A stretch of DNA of 64,000 bases from Selaginella moellendorffii (lineage: Eukaryota; Streptophyta; Lycopodiopsida; Selaginellales; Selaginellaceae): the NCBI RefSeq assembly GCF_000143415.4, contig NW_003314294.1:531473-595472 (forward strand). The letters run 5' to 3'. The stretch's first letter is position 1, and the number at the start of each line of letters is the position of its first letter. This document shows, piece after piece, positions 52,914 through 64,000 of the stretch. The position numbers were made by a program, and so were the translations under genes. The notes below the pieces were generated by a model. It was not told the DNA's origin. It saw only the letters and a program-made list of their open reading frames with translations, and ran no database searches.

Positions 52914-53876
52914 ATGTTTAAAAAAATGAATTACAGTTTTAGTTTTTCTATTTGTCATACCAAGAAAAATATTTTATATTTATACTTTTTATTTTATATT
53001 CACAGTTATTGTGTTTGTATTAAAACATTATATGAAAATCCAGCAGGGGTTATTTCAATTGAGGTTAGACAAAACATAATAATACCAACTATTAAAGAGC
53101 TTATTAAAGAAGTAGGCAAAAGAAAAGAAATTTTTATGGGATTTTCTTACTCTAAAATTTTACATGAACAAGATACTAGCTTACTTATTACAATAAGTGC
53201 ACTTGACATGCAAATGTCAAGAAAAAACTTTTATATATATTGTACTATTATTCCTTTTCTTTTTACTTTAAATAATGGGAAAGCCATAGAGAAAGAGTTT
53301 ACTTTAACATTGCAAAATTATGTTGAGAAAGACTTAGTAACATATGGGTCTGTAGAGTATATAAATGGAAGATATTCTATATCATATGTATTAGATAAAG
53401 ATAGTAATGTTTACTTACAAGAGTTTCCAAATACTAATAGTTTTATATTATTTAAAGAAGAAACAGATTGTATTCTTCATAAAACCTGTATTAAAAGTGG
53501 ACCAAATTATTCATCATTTTCTCGCCTTAGGGAAGGAGATTTTCTTCAATCACCAAATTTAGTATTTATTTTATATATGAAATTTGATTGTAATCTTGTG
53601 TTATATTATGGTAAAATTTCTATTTGGGATACTGAAACATCAGGAAAAGGTATTGGATGTTTTCTACGTTTTCAGAAAGATGGAAATCTTGTTATTTATA
53701 ATCAGTATCATAACGTTGTATGGTCTTATGATATTTATTGGAAAAATATTTGGGTTACATTTTCATTATGTGTAGAAAATACAGGTCATGTTACTGTATA
53801 TAATACAAATAATCAAACATCTATTTGGAGAAGGCCTATAGAAAGAAAAAAAAGAGTTATACTTATGCACAAATAA
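52914..53876 (+). CDS. Diverged B-lectin-like protein, up to 320 aa, very AT-rich
   Basis: Single frame with strongly A/T-biased codons. Residues about 205-305 show three bulb-lectin repeats: FDCNLVLY, FQKDGNLVIYNQYHNVVWSY with a complete Q-x-D-x-N-x-V-x-Y site, and VENTGHVTVY. Upstream, VEYINGRYSISYVLDKDS and KSGPNYSSFSR align with INGRFGMEYVLDEATQQDS and QSGPKSRVYSR of the 3798 lectin, so both share the same two-part architecture. Start uncertain: ATGs lie at codons 1 and 5. The hydrophobic stretch ILYLYFLFYIHSYCV may be a signal or anchor. Composition unlike neighbouring genes may reflect the AT-rich region itself rather than transfer. Sugar binding is likely from the motif; the role is unknown. 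Confidence 0.65.
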   Translation: MFKKMNYSFSFSICHTKKNILYLYFLFYIHSYCVCIKTLYENPAGVISIEVRQNIIIPTIKELIKEVGKRKEIFMGFSYSKILHEQDTSLLITISALDMQMSRKNFYIYCTIIPFLFTLNNGKAIEKEFTLTLQNYVEKDLVTYGSVEYINGRYSISYVLDKDSNVYLQEFPNTNSFILFKEETDCILHKTCIKSGPNYSSFSRLREGDFLQSPNLVFILYMKFDCNLVLYYGKISIWDTETSGKGIGCFLRFQKDGNLVIYNQYHNVVWSYDIYWKNIWVTFSLCVENTGHVTVYNTNNQTSIWRRPIERKKRVILMHK

Positions 53877-54382
53877 GAAAATAATTTCTATTTATTTTAA
53901 TTTTTAAATAAAGGTATACGAATTACTGAATAAGTAGATATTTTAGGACATATGATTGTATTTATTTATTTTAAGAAATATCTCAGGGAAATATATTAAG
54001 ATTATCTAAATTAGACAAATGAACTTAAGTCAGAAAAAAAAACCATAAAATTGAACAAAGGAGAGAAGAAGAAATATTATTATTGCAATAGAACATATTT
54101 ATGCAGATAACTCAGTTGAGTATAAATGGACCATAAACAATTGTATCACAAAGTGCCACGTAGCATTTTATTTGGCACTAAATGTCATATTAGCATACCA
54201 AACAATTAGCTAGTAGTATATCTATGAGAAATAGTGGGCGGAGTTTTTTTAAAACGCTATTCATTATTTTTTAATTTTATCTCATGCATAAAACGAGTAG
54301 TCCAAACAATGGAAGAAAGAACTCGAGTTCTTTATTTTTTCTAAGATCTTCAAAACTTGTTTTTTCAGTCCTCTGTGTTGCT
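53877..54382. other. AT-rich spacer to the tubulin 3' end
   Basis: No gene was seen. The right half (from about 54280) probably holds the 3' untranslated region of the minus-strand beta-tubulin gene. Confidence 0.4.
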
Positions 54383-55993
<1,611 letters not shown>

Positions 55994-56504
55994 CCTTCCT
56001 CTTTTCTCTCGAGCTTCTTCTTTTTCTTCCTGGTCCGCGGCTCTGGGAGCGCCGGAGAGAAACCGAAGGAGATACCGAAAAGCTCGGGATACGAACCGTC
56101 AAAGATCGCCAAGGATCGTTTCATAGCGCCCAGGCGCCCCCGCTCCAGATCCCAAAAGCCCGCCAAGAACCCTAAAACGCAGAGCCCTAAAATTATCTTC
56201 CCGCCTAAATGCAAACTTCATTTTAAAATTTTTAATCTAGAAAATTGCCGCGTCAACAGTCATGCCCAGTCCACGCGGACAAGAGTCAGCGCCAGCGACT
56301 TTGACCGGCGACCACATCCATACAAAATGTCAAACCTATAAGCGTAGCATCCAGGTCTCTTTTCTTTGCTCCGCGATTTTCAAAGTGGGATCCATCACTG
56401 CCCAGTGGCGACCTCGCAATCTCCAGTTGGTCTCTCTCTCTCTCTCTCGATCCAAAAAGATCCAAAGAGTGTTTGGGGAATTTGATGAGGGAGAGGCGAG
56501 GAGA
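55994..56504. promoter_or_regulatory. Divergent promoter region, beta-tubulin and WRKY
   Basis: 511 bp between the two ATGs. On the tubulin side there are aaccctaaaacg and agccctaaaat (about 56168-56193), telo-box-like words often near plant housekeeping promoters. A tctctctctctctc pyrimidine repeat (about 56430-56448) lies in the probable WRKY leader. Confidence 0.45.
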
Positions 56505-57602
56505 ATGCATCCATTTGCGGAGAGTTTAGTGAGGATGGAAGTAAGCAAGGCAAGAGGCCAAGCCCAGCTGCTGGATGACAAGCTCAAGCTCGTCCCGGCA
56601 TCAAGCCTGGACGATGGAGCCGCCAGGACTCTGGTTGACGACGCTGCCAGTATCATCGCCACTTTCACCAACATCATCGCGTGCCTCAGCAGGAACCCCC
56701 ATGCTTCTCCCGTCGATCCAGGCGGCCATCGCTCCAAGCCTGCCATCGCCACCACTAGCGAGACCTCTCACAGCGACGAAGATCACACCCCGACCAAAAA
56801 GAGGTATGGTCTCTCTCGAAACTTTCCAATCAATGTGATGATCATCTGTGATCTCTGATAGAAAACTCAAGAACCAACATCAGCAACAGCCACACTCGAT
56901 CGAGCACGAGCTCGTCCCGGACGATGGCTATACGTGGAGGAAATACGGTCAGAAAGACATCCTCGGATCTCGACACCCAAAGTAAGAACTTCACTGTTCA
57001 CAAGTTCCTGGAAGTTCTAAGAAAGAAACCCATTGTCCCCGTGATCCAGGAGCTACTATCGCTGCACACACAAGCGCGAGAGCGGGTGCCAGGCGATCAA
57101 ATACGTCCAGAGATCCGACTCCAATCCCTCCTCGTTCCAGATCACTTACCGGGGGGAGCACACTTGCAACATGCTTCGATCGTCCCCGCTGGGATCGCCA
57201 TCGCCACCATCGCCAGCGCTGGCCATGCCGATGGTAAACTCAGTGTGCTTGAGGATCAATAGCGATGGTGGCTTGCAGATCGGGGCCTCAGGTCCGACCG
57301 TGATCCCTTCTCTCCCTCTCGATGTCTCTCCAAATCACACACCACCACCACCGAGGAACGCAGGCGCTTCAGCTCCAAGCCATGGAATTGGGCAGAGGGA
57401 TCTCGAGGCTGCTCGGGGCCAGCTGATCACGCAAGAGCTGGCGTCGAGCGTGGTGAAAGTGGAGGGCGAGATCGACGTTATGACCCTGGAGTCGATGCTA
57501 GAGTTTGGATCGTCCGTGTTGGATAGTCTCGACTTGAATGGTTATCAGCTCTTCGCGAGCGATCACTCGTCACCAGAGTGGTCGGATTGCATAGCATATT
57601 AA
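56505..57602 (+). CDS. WRKY transcription factor, group III, 323 aa
   Basis: Three exons: 56505-56803, 56862-56981, 57050-57602; phases agree (972 nt). The single WRKY domain (about 122-180) starts DDGYTWRKYGQKDILGSRHP. The zinc finger is C-x7-C-x23-H-x-C (CTHKRESGC ... GEHTC), which defines group III. The second intron splits the domain after HPK, the usual position. The C-terminus is Ser/Pro rich and ends in an acidic stretch (SSPEWSDCIAY). WRKY proteins bind W-boxes (TTGAC) and act in defence and senescence. An in-frame ATG at 56262 would extend the N-terminus, but it lies in the leader. It is convergent with the EF-hand gene, 113 bp between stops. Confidence 0.93.
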
Positions 57603-57715
57603 AACGAAAAAAAGAACACAAAAATTTCTTTTCTTCTTTTGTAAAACAGCGTTGACTTTATGCCAACGGCCCAGATCGAGAGCATCCAACGGCTTAAAGC
57701 CGATCTCCAAGAGCC

Positions 57716-58129
57716 CTAAAGCTGGCAGCCGGTGGTCAATGCGGCCACCTCCTTGAGTATGCTGCTGTCGTTGACAATTAAGTGCACCGAAGTTTGACCC
57801 AGCCCCAACGCGATTCCCTCGAAGATCTCCCGTAGCTGCGACTCGAATTCGCCCGCGTCGATGAATCCATCGTGATTCGTGTCAAACAGATCAAACACGG
57901 AGCTACACTTGAGCGCCAACTCGGCTTGGGTCATTGGCACTGGGACCCCAAAGTCGAACTCCATGTCAAGATTTAAGCTCTCCACAAAGGGCTGGAACTC
58001 TGCGAGTGTGAGAAGGCCCCTGTGATTTACATCCATTTGATCGAAGTGTTTGAGCATGGTCTCGTGGAACAAACCAGTGTTCTTCACGAAGCTCATGACA
58101 ATCGACCCGTCCAGCACGAAAACGCCCAT
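57716..58129 (-). CDS. EF-hand calcium-binding protein, 137 aa
   Basis: Single exon. Two EF-hand loops: DVNHRGLLTLAE (about residues 33-44; position 5 is Arg, so calcium binding is doubtful) and DTNHDGFIDAGE (about 83-94; all ligands good). An N-terminal hydrophobic-mixed segment (MGVFVLDGSIVMSFV) precedes them. The tail (LGLGQTSVHLIVNDSSILKE) resembles plant two-EF-hand proteins of unknown role. The second Gly could allow N-myristoylation, but the following context is not convincing. Only 35 bp separate its ATG from the stop codon of the upstream cycloisomerase remnant on the same strand. Confidence 0.8.
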   Translation of the reverse strand: MGVFVLDGSIVMSFVKNTGLFHETMLKHFDQMDVNHRGLLTLAEFQPFVESLNLDMEFDFGVPVPMTQAELALKCSSVFDLFDTNHDGFIDAGEFESQLREIFEGIALGLGQTSVHLIVNDSSILKEVAALTTGCQL

Positions 58130-58164
58130 CTTTGTAATAAGAACCCTAACGAGTTTGCGTTGAT

Positions 58165-59228
58165 TTATAGAATGTGAAAAGGATGGCTCTTGTACCTTTT
58201 CGAGAGAAAAATTCGAGCAAGTTTACGTTCTTGTTGATACCAAGAATGGTGATGCTGATCGACGACTGGGCCGATGGTTAGACGCCAGAAATCTAGCAAA
58301 ATGGTAACCAGCATTGACGCTGCTAATGCATTCCCGGTGGTTCTCAAGAAAGACGATTCATCGCTCGGGTCTTCGTCAATCCTTGATAAAGGGGACGCTG
58401 TTAGATGTTTTGCTGGAAAATTATCGTACCTCATGAACATTGGATAGCTGACGATGAAGTAGAGGGCGTAGAACAAGGAGCCAACTTTGTAGAATGCCGA
58501 AAATATGCCCGAATGAAGCTCGAAAACTCTGAGATTGTCAATGCCTCGATGAGAGCTGTCAAATAAGCCAGTATCGCTGTCGAAACGAATTGGACGAGCC
58601 CGGAGAAAGCTACGCTTGAGGTCTTGGCCTGAGCTGCCTTTAGCCTTCTCAAAGTTGCTCGCAAAGACGTGGTAGAGTAAAAAGTAAGGCTGCGTGAGAA
58701 GATACGCCACCAAGGGGACCTGTGGCAAAGCTCCTATATGTATAATAATAGAGTGAAAACTCTTCACTTACGTTGTTAAGTCTCCATGATGGAAATGTAT
58801 AGCTTGCTAGGATTGTATATAAGTAATGAGTCAAGAAGTAGTTTCCCATGAAGCCAAAGATTCCAATCTACAGGTTTGCCTGCAATCAATTTGGTTTAGA
58901 GAAATATTCTTCAAACAAGTAAATAAAAACCTTCATGCAGTATCTCCACGCTGCCTCTCCAAACTTCTGAGAAAGAAGGAATCAAGTACTCAGCAGGCGA
59001 GACATAGAAAAATATAGATCAAGTTAATAACAGCCTACTTTTGAATGGCAGAACACTGCATGGTGAGGACACCATCAATCCAACCGCAAAGTACTCGAGC
59101 TCTTGGAATTCCTGCTCGAAAGTAATTACAAAGATTAATCAAATGAAAGAACGTTAGTAAAGTGACTGACCTCGTAAAACTCCATTTCTCTTGCTTGGAC
59201 TTGCGGCAAGCCAAAGAACAGGCCTCAT
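58165..59228 (-). pseudogene. CPI1: Cycloeucalenol cycloisomerase-like gene, probably degraded
   Basis: Pieces in family order on the minus strand: MRPVLWLAASPSKRNG (from 59228), EFQELEYFAVGLMVSS (from 59111), EAAWRYCMK (about 58935-58970), GNYFLTHYLYTILASYTFPS (58772-58867), then from 58719 VPLVAYLLTQPYFLLYHVFA, FYKVGSLFYALYFIVSYPMF and MLVTILLDFWRLTIGPVV. The enzyme opens the cyclopropane ring in plant sterol synthesis (ER membrane). The first membrane helix of the family is not found. A TAG (58868-58870) stands where the family has Trp in KANLW. Between about 58663 and 58505 the conserved residues (LRRLKAAQAK, then ILAYLTALIEALTISEF) lie in another frame. The main frame nevertheless stays open to the stop. 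Either a pseudogene or a heavily altered gene. Confidence 0.7.
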
Positions 59229-59689
59229 GAACTATTCCTTCACTGCCGTGAAAATCGTCAAAACATTTTAAAGAATAAAAGTTGTAACGGACTTCTCGAA
59301 GCGATGCGATTGGAAACACAATCATGCTAGAGTTTAAAGATTTACCTTGCGGTTGGCAGCTTATCCAATAAATTTCGAGAATTCTAGATCCTTATCAGAT
59401 GCCAAAGAGACTCCGCAAGAACAAGGTGGAACGTTTTCTTGCGAGGTTCTCTTCACTCACGTCTTCAGGTTTTCTAGAGTCGTTGCCCTGAAACGATGAA
59501 CGTAGAAATATTAATCAAAGAAAAGAGAAGATTCTACAAACAGCTCAAGAACGACAAATATGTAAAACAAAAAGCAAACAGACAAAATAATCAAAGCATT
59601 TACCGACGTGAATCTTCCATGACAAAGAAGCAGTCTCTCGTGAAGAAGTAAAGGAAGACGCAAGGAAGAATCCCAAGCCTATCATCTGG

Positions 59690-60896
59690 AAATTCGGCAA
59701 GCTAGAGACATACCTAAGAATCCTGGTCAGAGCAAAGATATAAACGTGCTCCAAAGCCAAACCGCTGCATTTTCTAGACTCAAGTCTCCACATTGTTAGT
59801 TTTTGAAACACATACCTTGTCCGCATCTGGATATCTCGTCAAAGCACGCCATGCCTTTCTTGGTGTCAATACGAGCATCATTTACAGGCCGAGCTAATCT
59901 GATGTGAGTAGACAGCAGATTGGCACGCTTTAAGTTGCCTATTCCCGAGGCAATTTCGGAAGAGCCTCGATTGCTTGCTTAGACCAAGTTGTGAACAGAT
60001 TCGATATCTCCTTTTCGTCGTTTTAAAAGGCTGGAGACAAACAAAGAGAGAGACAAAGAGTAGAAACAGAGGAAACAATATAACTTTGATACTCACTCTA
60101 TTTTCGCGTCACTCTTGCAAGGCTTTGGACCTCCTCGTCTTTGCAGCTCGCGCAATGCAGTAACGGTCTCCACATTTTTTTCAAAGTAGTTCTCAGAGTT
60201 TTGCAAGTCGTCTCGGGTGCTGCGAAAAATTGACAAGTATAAGTAAACCATACGCGGTGAAGAAATATCGAGAACACGACGGGGTCTTGCATACCTTCTC
60301 CTCAAGTTGTGTCTCCTCGTCTTTGCCGTTTCAAGCTCGACACTCACGTTCCAAGCTCCCCACATATCTTCTCTCGCTAGCAGCTCACTGGGCTTCATAG
60401 CCTGCAGCAAGAATAAGAAAGAGATGAAATCAAAAGTGATCACCTTCTCCTTGTCATACCTTGAAAAACTTTGTAGGTTTCTCGGGGTTCTTTGCACTGG
60501 CAGGCCTTGGAAAGTACCAGCACTGGAGCTTCTTCAAATCGGGGTCATTGAAATGCTTCTCCAGCGTGCAAATGTTGGCCACTCGACGATGAGAGGAATC
60601 GCGTCCAAATATCTTGAAAACCTCAGAGGCCGTGCTCTTGTTCCATTTGGCGGGTCTTTTCCCGAGCGGATCGGCAGTGGACTCGATATTGACAAGATCA
60701 TGAATCGCCCTGGTCTGTACAAGAAAAAAAAACGAGGAGCTTAGATCACTACTTGTACTTGCACTAGGAAAGAAAAAAAATGAAAGCTAGAAGTAAGTAC
60801 ATGAGGAGGTGGATCAGGCATAACACGATCCGCTAGACCATAATTCACAGCCGAGCCTGCTCGCCCGGCCTTTTGGGAGAGAAAGATTGGATTCAT
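59690..60896 (-). CDS. Multi-exon gene of unknown function (3' part uncertain)
   Basis: Exons 60801-60896 (MNPIFLSQKAGRAGSAVNYG), 60460-60714 (AIHDLVNIESTADPLGKRPA, then LEKHFNDPDLKKLQCWYFPR), about 60296-60401 (AMKPSELLAREDMWGAWNVS) and 60097-60219 (ENYFEKNVETVTALRELQRR) join with good GT-AG borders and phases. A further exon beginning near 59964 (NRGSSEIASGIGNLKRANLL, THIRLARPVNDARIDTKKG, CFDEISRC) fits in frame; it could end at a TGA near 59690. Another open segment (DRLGILPCVFLYFFTRDCFF, about 59600-59690) may be an alternative exon. The protein is basic and Arg-rich in the middle. I do not recognise the family. The region 59230-59690 between this and the cycloisomerase is otherwise unassigned. 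Confidence 0.55.
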
Positions 60897-61195
60897 CGCG
60901 ATTGATGCGATTGACAGACCCCCAAGAAAAGGACCCTGAGATGAATGATCCCGCGGCAACTAACTGACTCCACTCGCGGATCTAGCAGCTGATTCTTAGG
61001 CGCGGCGCCAGCTCCAGCTGCTCACATACCTCGGATTGGATCTCATCGTCTCCTCGCCCGCTAAGCTTGCCCTAACCCTGGAAAGTCGCGCCAAAAAGGT
61101 TTTAACCCCTACATTTCTCGCGGTTACGGGATATTCTCCTGGGTACGAACTGGGCCGTTGGATGAAACTGGGTAATGGACGGTAATGGATTAATC

Positions 61196-62592
61196 TTACT
61201 CCACAGTATTGAGTAATTCGCCAATGTTCTCGATCGCGATGCGGATTTTATCGCCAGGAAGTAGATGTTTGGGCGGATCAAACCCCGATCCAACACCTAG
61301 ATTGTGATTTCTCTTAGCAGCTTCTAAAGAAAATGGAGGAGAAATTTTCTACCTGAGGGAGTTCCAGTTGCGATGATATCTCCCGTTTGCAAAGTTATTC
61401 CCGCTGATATCGTCTCGATCAGCTCTGGGATTGGAAAGATCATGTCTGACGTTCGACCATCCTACTCAGGGTAATTCATAGAGTTTTAGACTAGAAAAAA
61501 GGGAGTTTGATAGAAAGGATATGGAGTAGAATCACCTGTCGGAGTTCGTCATTGATCCAGCATTGGATCCGAAGATCCTCTCCGTTTATCTCCGTTGCTG
61601 GAACAATCCATGGACCCATGGGACAAAATGTATCGCAACTCTTGCCTATAAACCACTGCAAACAAAGAAAAACTCTTGATACGAGGAAAGATAGAAACTA
61701 TAGATTCATACCTGTTGGTGGCGTTTTTGCAAATCTCTTGCAGTGACATCGTTTAAGATCGTATATCTGCGCAATGATATCAGATAATATCAAGGATTAA
61801 AATCTTAAAGCAGGGAGCAAGCACCACACTGCTTACCCGAATACGTGTTCTAGAGCGTTCTCTCTTTTGATGGCTCTTCCCGGTTTTCCGATTATCACAG
61901 CCAATTCTGACCACCACAAAAAACAATAATTTTTTTTTTTTTCTAAGATCACAAAGAAAAACTCGTGAAACTTTCGATTTGTAAGACCTGCTTCATAGTC
62001 GACTTGCGAAGATAAACCGTGAGGATATTTGATTGCAGCCCCGGGACCAATCACAGATTGTGGTGCTTTGGTAAAAACGATAGGATTCTGTGGAAAGTTT
62101 TAGCGATGAGAGAAAGAAAAATATTCTTACCTTGGGAACATCTTGAGCAGACAAAGCTGGAGCAGTCTTCCATTTATCCATTTCTTTGACATGGTCCCTG
62201 TAATTCTTTCCAATGCACATAATCGCCCCTGATGGCCTTGGAATTGGAGCTTGTAGCTCGATATCCGTAAGCTCAAGTCCCGGACTTTCAAGCTTCAAGC
62301 TTGAGATGTAACAAAGAAAAGAAGCTCATGAGTTTCTCGTGTTTCTAGCAAGATTGGTCTCGAGGTTTACCTCTTTCGTATCGCATCCCAGTCTCTGATC
62401 ACGGTAACCATGTCGTGCTTCGAGGCATTGGCCGATAGAACATCGTCAAGGGGCCTGGAACCCCAAAACAAAATCATGGAAAACTCAAAGATCTGTTAGC
62501 TATGAGGGAGATTAAACTCACCACATTCTTCCTCCACGGACCACTCCAACTCGAGCATCCCCTTGGGAGAGGAAAGTAATAAGCTTCAGCAT
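61196..62592 (-). CDS. Fumarylacetoacetate hydrolase-family protein, 292 aa
   Basis: Nine exons: 62522-62592, 62371-62454, 62131-62299, 61988-62087, 61837-61906, 61712-61766, 61536-61655, 61353-61461, 61196-61296. Phases agree and total 879 nt. The start [16 protein letters not shown] matches family N-termini. Features in order: [40 protein letters not shown] (acidic metal ligands), [21 protein letters not shown] and [14 protein letters not shown]-family (FAHD1/2-like) enzymes are Mg2+-dependent and cleave C-C bonds or decarboxylate oxo-acids such as acylpyruvates and oxaloacetate. Plant members are often mitochondrial, but no presequence is visible here. Exact substrate unknown. Confidence 0.92.
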
Positions 62593-63240
62593 GCTTCTTT
62601 CTATAAGCCCTACTTTGATCTCAAAACTTTTACTATCACTAATCTGATTGATGTTATCTATTCAATTTCATATCAACTCATCCAACCTGAAATCAAATTT
62701 TGATATCTTGAGAGTACCGCAATAGCATCCAGCAAATTTACCACCTAAGAAGGTTAAGAAACTTGCATAAGAAAATGCCATTGATGGCGATTTCTAAGTT
62801 TGGCACACTGTGTACATCATTCTCCTCATCTTCATGGGCATTGAGAATTATCATTTGGATCCACAAAAAAGTGCTTGTTTCAGACATCTGAAAGATCCAT
62901 ACGGGCCAATGTACCAAGCTTTGGTCTGTTTATGGAAGCGTGAAATCTATTGGAGCTCGTCCAGCTAAAGAGCACCACTCGAAACGGATGAACATCTAGT
63001 TGCCGAGTCTGCGAAGATTGGATTCATCGCGATTGACAGGCCCCCAAAAAAAGGTCGCCCTTGACTGATGATTCTTAAGCGCATCTAACCATCCCAGATA
63101 TTCGATGTACTCCAAGCGCGATACATTTTATCGCAGGTGTTTGGTTTGGATCAAAGATTTTCCATTTTGGTTTCTTTGTTCTTCCACCTGGGTTCTATTT
63201 TTCACAATCTAGTTGTCAGGATTTCAAGTGTGTCATTCCA
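62593..63240. other. Intergenic stretch with a copied gene-start fragment
   Basis: No intact gene. About 63010-63085 repeats words from the start of the unknown gene at 60896 and its leader (gattggattcatcgcgattg, then cccccaa and ctgattctta.gcgc), in the same orientation as at 60884-61000. Confidence 0.5.
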
Positions 63241-63850
63241 TAGGAGGCACAGGATCGGGCATGGGAACGCTCCTCATCTCCAGATAAGACAAGAGTGCCT
63301 GGCTTGTTGAGTTGGCCGGGAATTACAAGCAGCTAGTCACGCCCCTCATGGTAGCCGAGATGAGATTGTTGAGCTTCGGAAGCTAGCCGTCAACTTCATC
63401 CCATTTTCACGCATCATGGATTCAGTAGGTCACAGCAGTACCGAGCTCTGAGCGTCCCGGAGATCACCCAGCAGATGTGGGACGCCAGGCGCTACCTCAC
63501 GGCCTCAGCGATGTTCCGGGGACGCATGGGCACCAAAGTAGTGGACGAACAGATGCTCAACGTCCACAACAAGTACTCGTGGATCCCAAACAACGGCAAG
63601 TCGAGCGTGTGCAACATCCCTCCCAAGGGAAGATGTCGACGACTTTCATTCGGAAATGCAGATGTTCAACAGATGTTCAAGTGAGTGAGCGAGCAATTCA
63701 CAGTGATGTTCCGGAGGAAGTCGTTCTTCCACTGGTACACAGGACAAGATGGAGTTTACCGAGGCCGAGAGCAACGTGGACAATCTGGTGTTCAAGTACC
63801 AGCAGTACCAGGACCCCAAGGCCAATGACGAGGGTAGACAACTATTAAAT
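63240..63850 (+). pseudogene. Beta-tubulin pseudogene fragment with an internal inversion
   Basis: Sense-strand words of the 54383 gene appear on the + strand: [13 protein letters not shown] codons (63243-63285), [13 protein letters not shown] (from about 63375), [30 protein letters not shown] and [17 protein letters not shown]. Between them, about 63306-63372 is the antisense of the [16 protein letters not shown] segment. Stops (for example TGA for CGA after MFK) and deletions abound. No introns are visible, but the fragment is too rearranged to call it processed. Confidence 0.85.
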
Positions 63851-64000
63851 GACATGTTAATTGTTAAATGTATCTACTTTTAAAATTTCATGCACATGGA
63901 AAATTCATCCTGAAACAAAGGGAAACTCGAGGAAAACTTAAGGGAAAATCAAGAAATTTGAGGCTTACGTTTAATGGCTTTTCTGAGCTTTTCTGCATTT
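63851..64000. other. Right edge, no feature seen
   Basis: AT-rich sequence after the tubulin fragment; nothing recognisable. Confidence 0.4.

Overview
The window looks like nuclear DNA of an early-diverging land plant, most likely a Selaginella (lycophyte) genome. The evidence is as follows: reconstructed introns are mostly 45-90 nt, intergenic spaces are very short, exons are GC-rich, and many genes belong to plant-specific families (GRAS, Alfin-like PHD, WRKY group III, PLS-class PPR, class III peroxidase, ABC1K fused to a beta-lactamase-like domain). The species call is inference; no database was searched. Exon joins were checked by reading frame, conserved motifs and GT/GC-AG borders.

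Left part (1-8.3 kb): a degenerate repeat, a secreted aegerolysin-like gene, a PPR pseudogene, a B-lectin gene with a degenerate small ORF converging on it, a GRAS gene, and the start of a duplicated block.

Mosaic of segmental duplications (about 7.5-42.6 kb): the building blocks are an 18-exon ABC1 kinase/beta-lactamase-like fusion gene (two intact copies, one truncated kinase-dead copy, two 3' scraps), an FCP1/SCP-like HAD phosphatase (three broken copies and one scrap), a LISCL-type GRAS gene (three nearly identical intact copies, one inverted pseudogene), a second GRAS type (one intact copy, four fragments) and a P-class PPR pseudogene (four pieces). Within the mosaic lie a decayed Ty3/gypsy element without recognisable LTRs and a 1.2 kb lectin fragment inserted cleanly into a PPR pseudogene. 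Shared junctions allow some duplication events to be ordered.

Compact gene-rich part (41.2-49.6 kb): GRAS, peroxidase, Alfin-like PHD and SDR genes lie in tandem on the minus strand. A PPR gene diverges from the SDR gene, and a small organelle-type protein gene follows. An AT-rich stretch (49.6-54.3 kb) carries only a diverged, AT-biased B-lectin-like gene.

Right part (54.3-64 kb): beta-tubulin and a WRKY group III gene (divergent), an EF-hand protein, a degraded cycloeucalenol cycloisomerase, an unrecognised multi-exon gene, a fumarylacetoacetate-hydrolase-family gene, and fragments copied from neighbours, including a beta-tubulin pseudogene with an internal inversion. No operons, CRISPR arrays or tRNA/rRNA genes were seen. 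Most genes are unrelated in function; they are grouped by duplication rather than by pathway.
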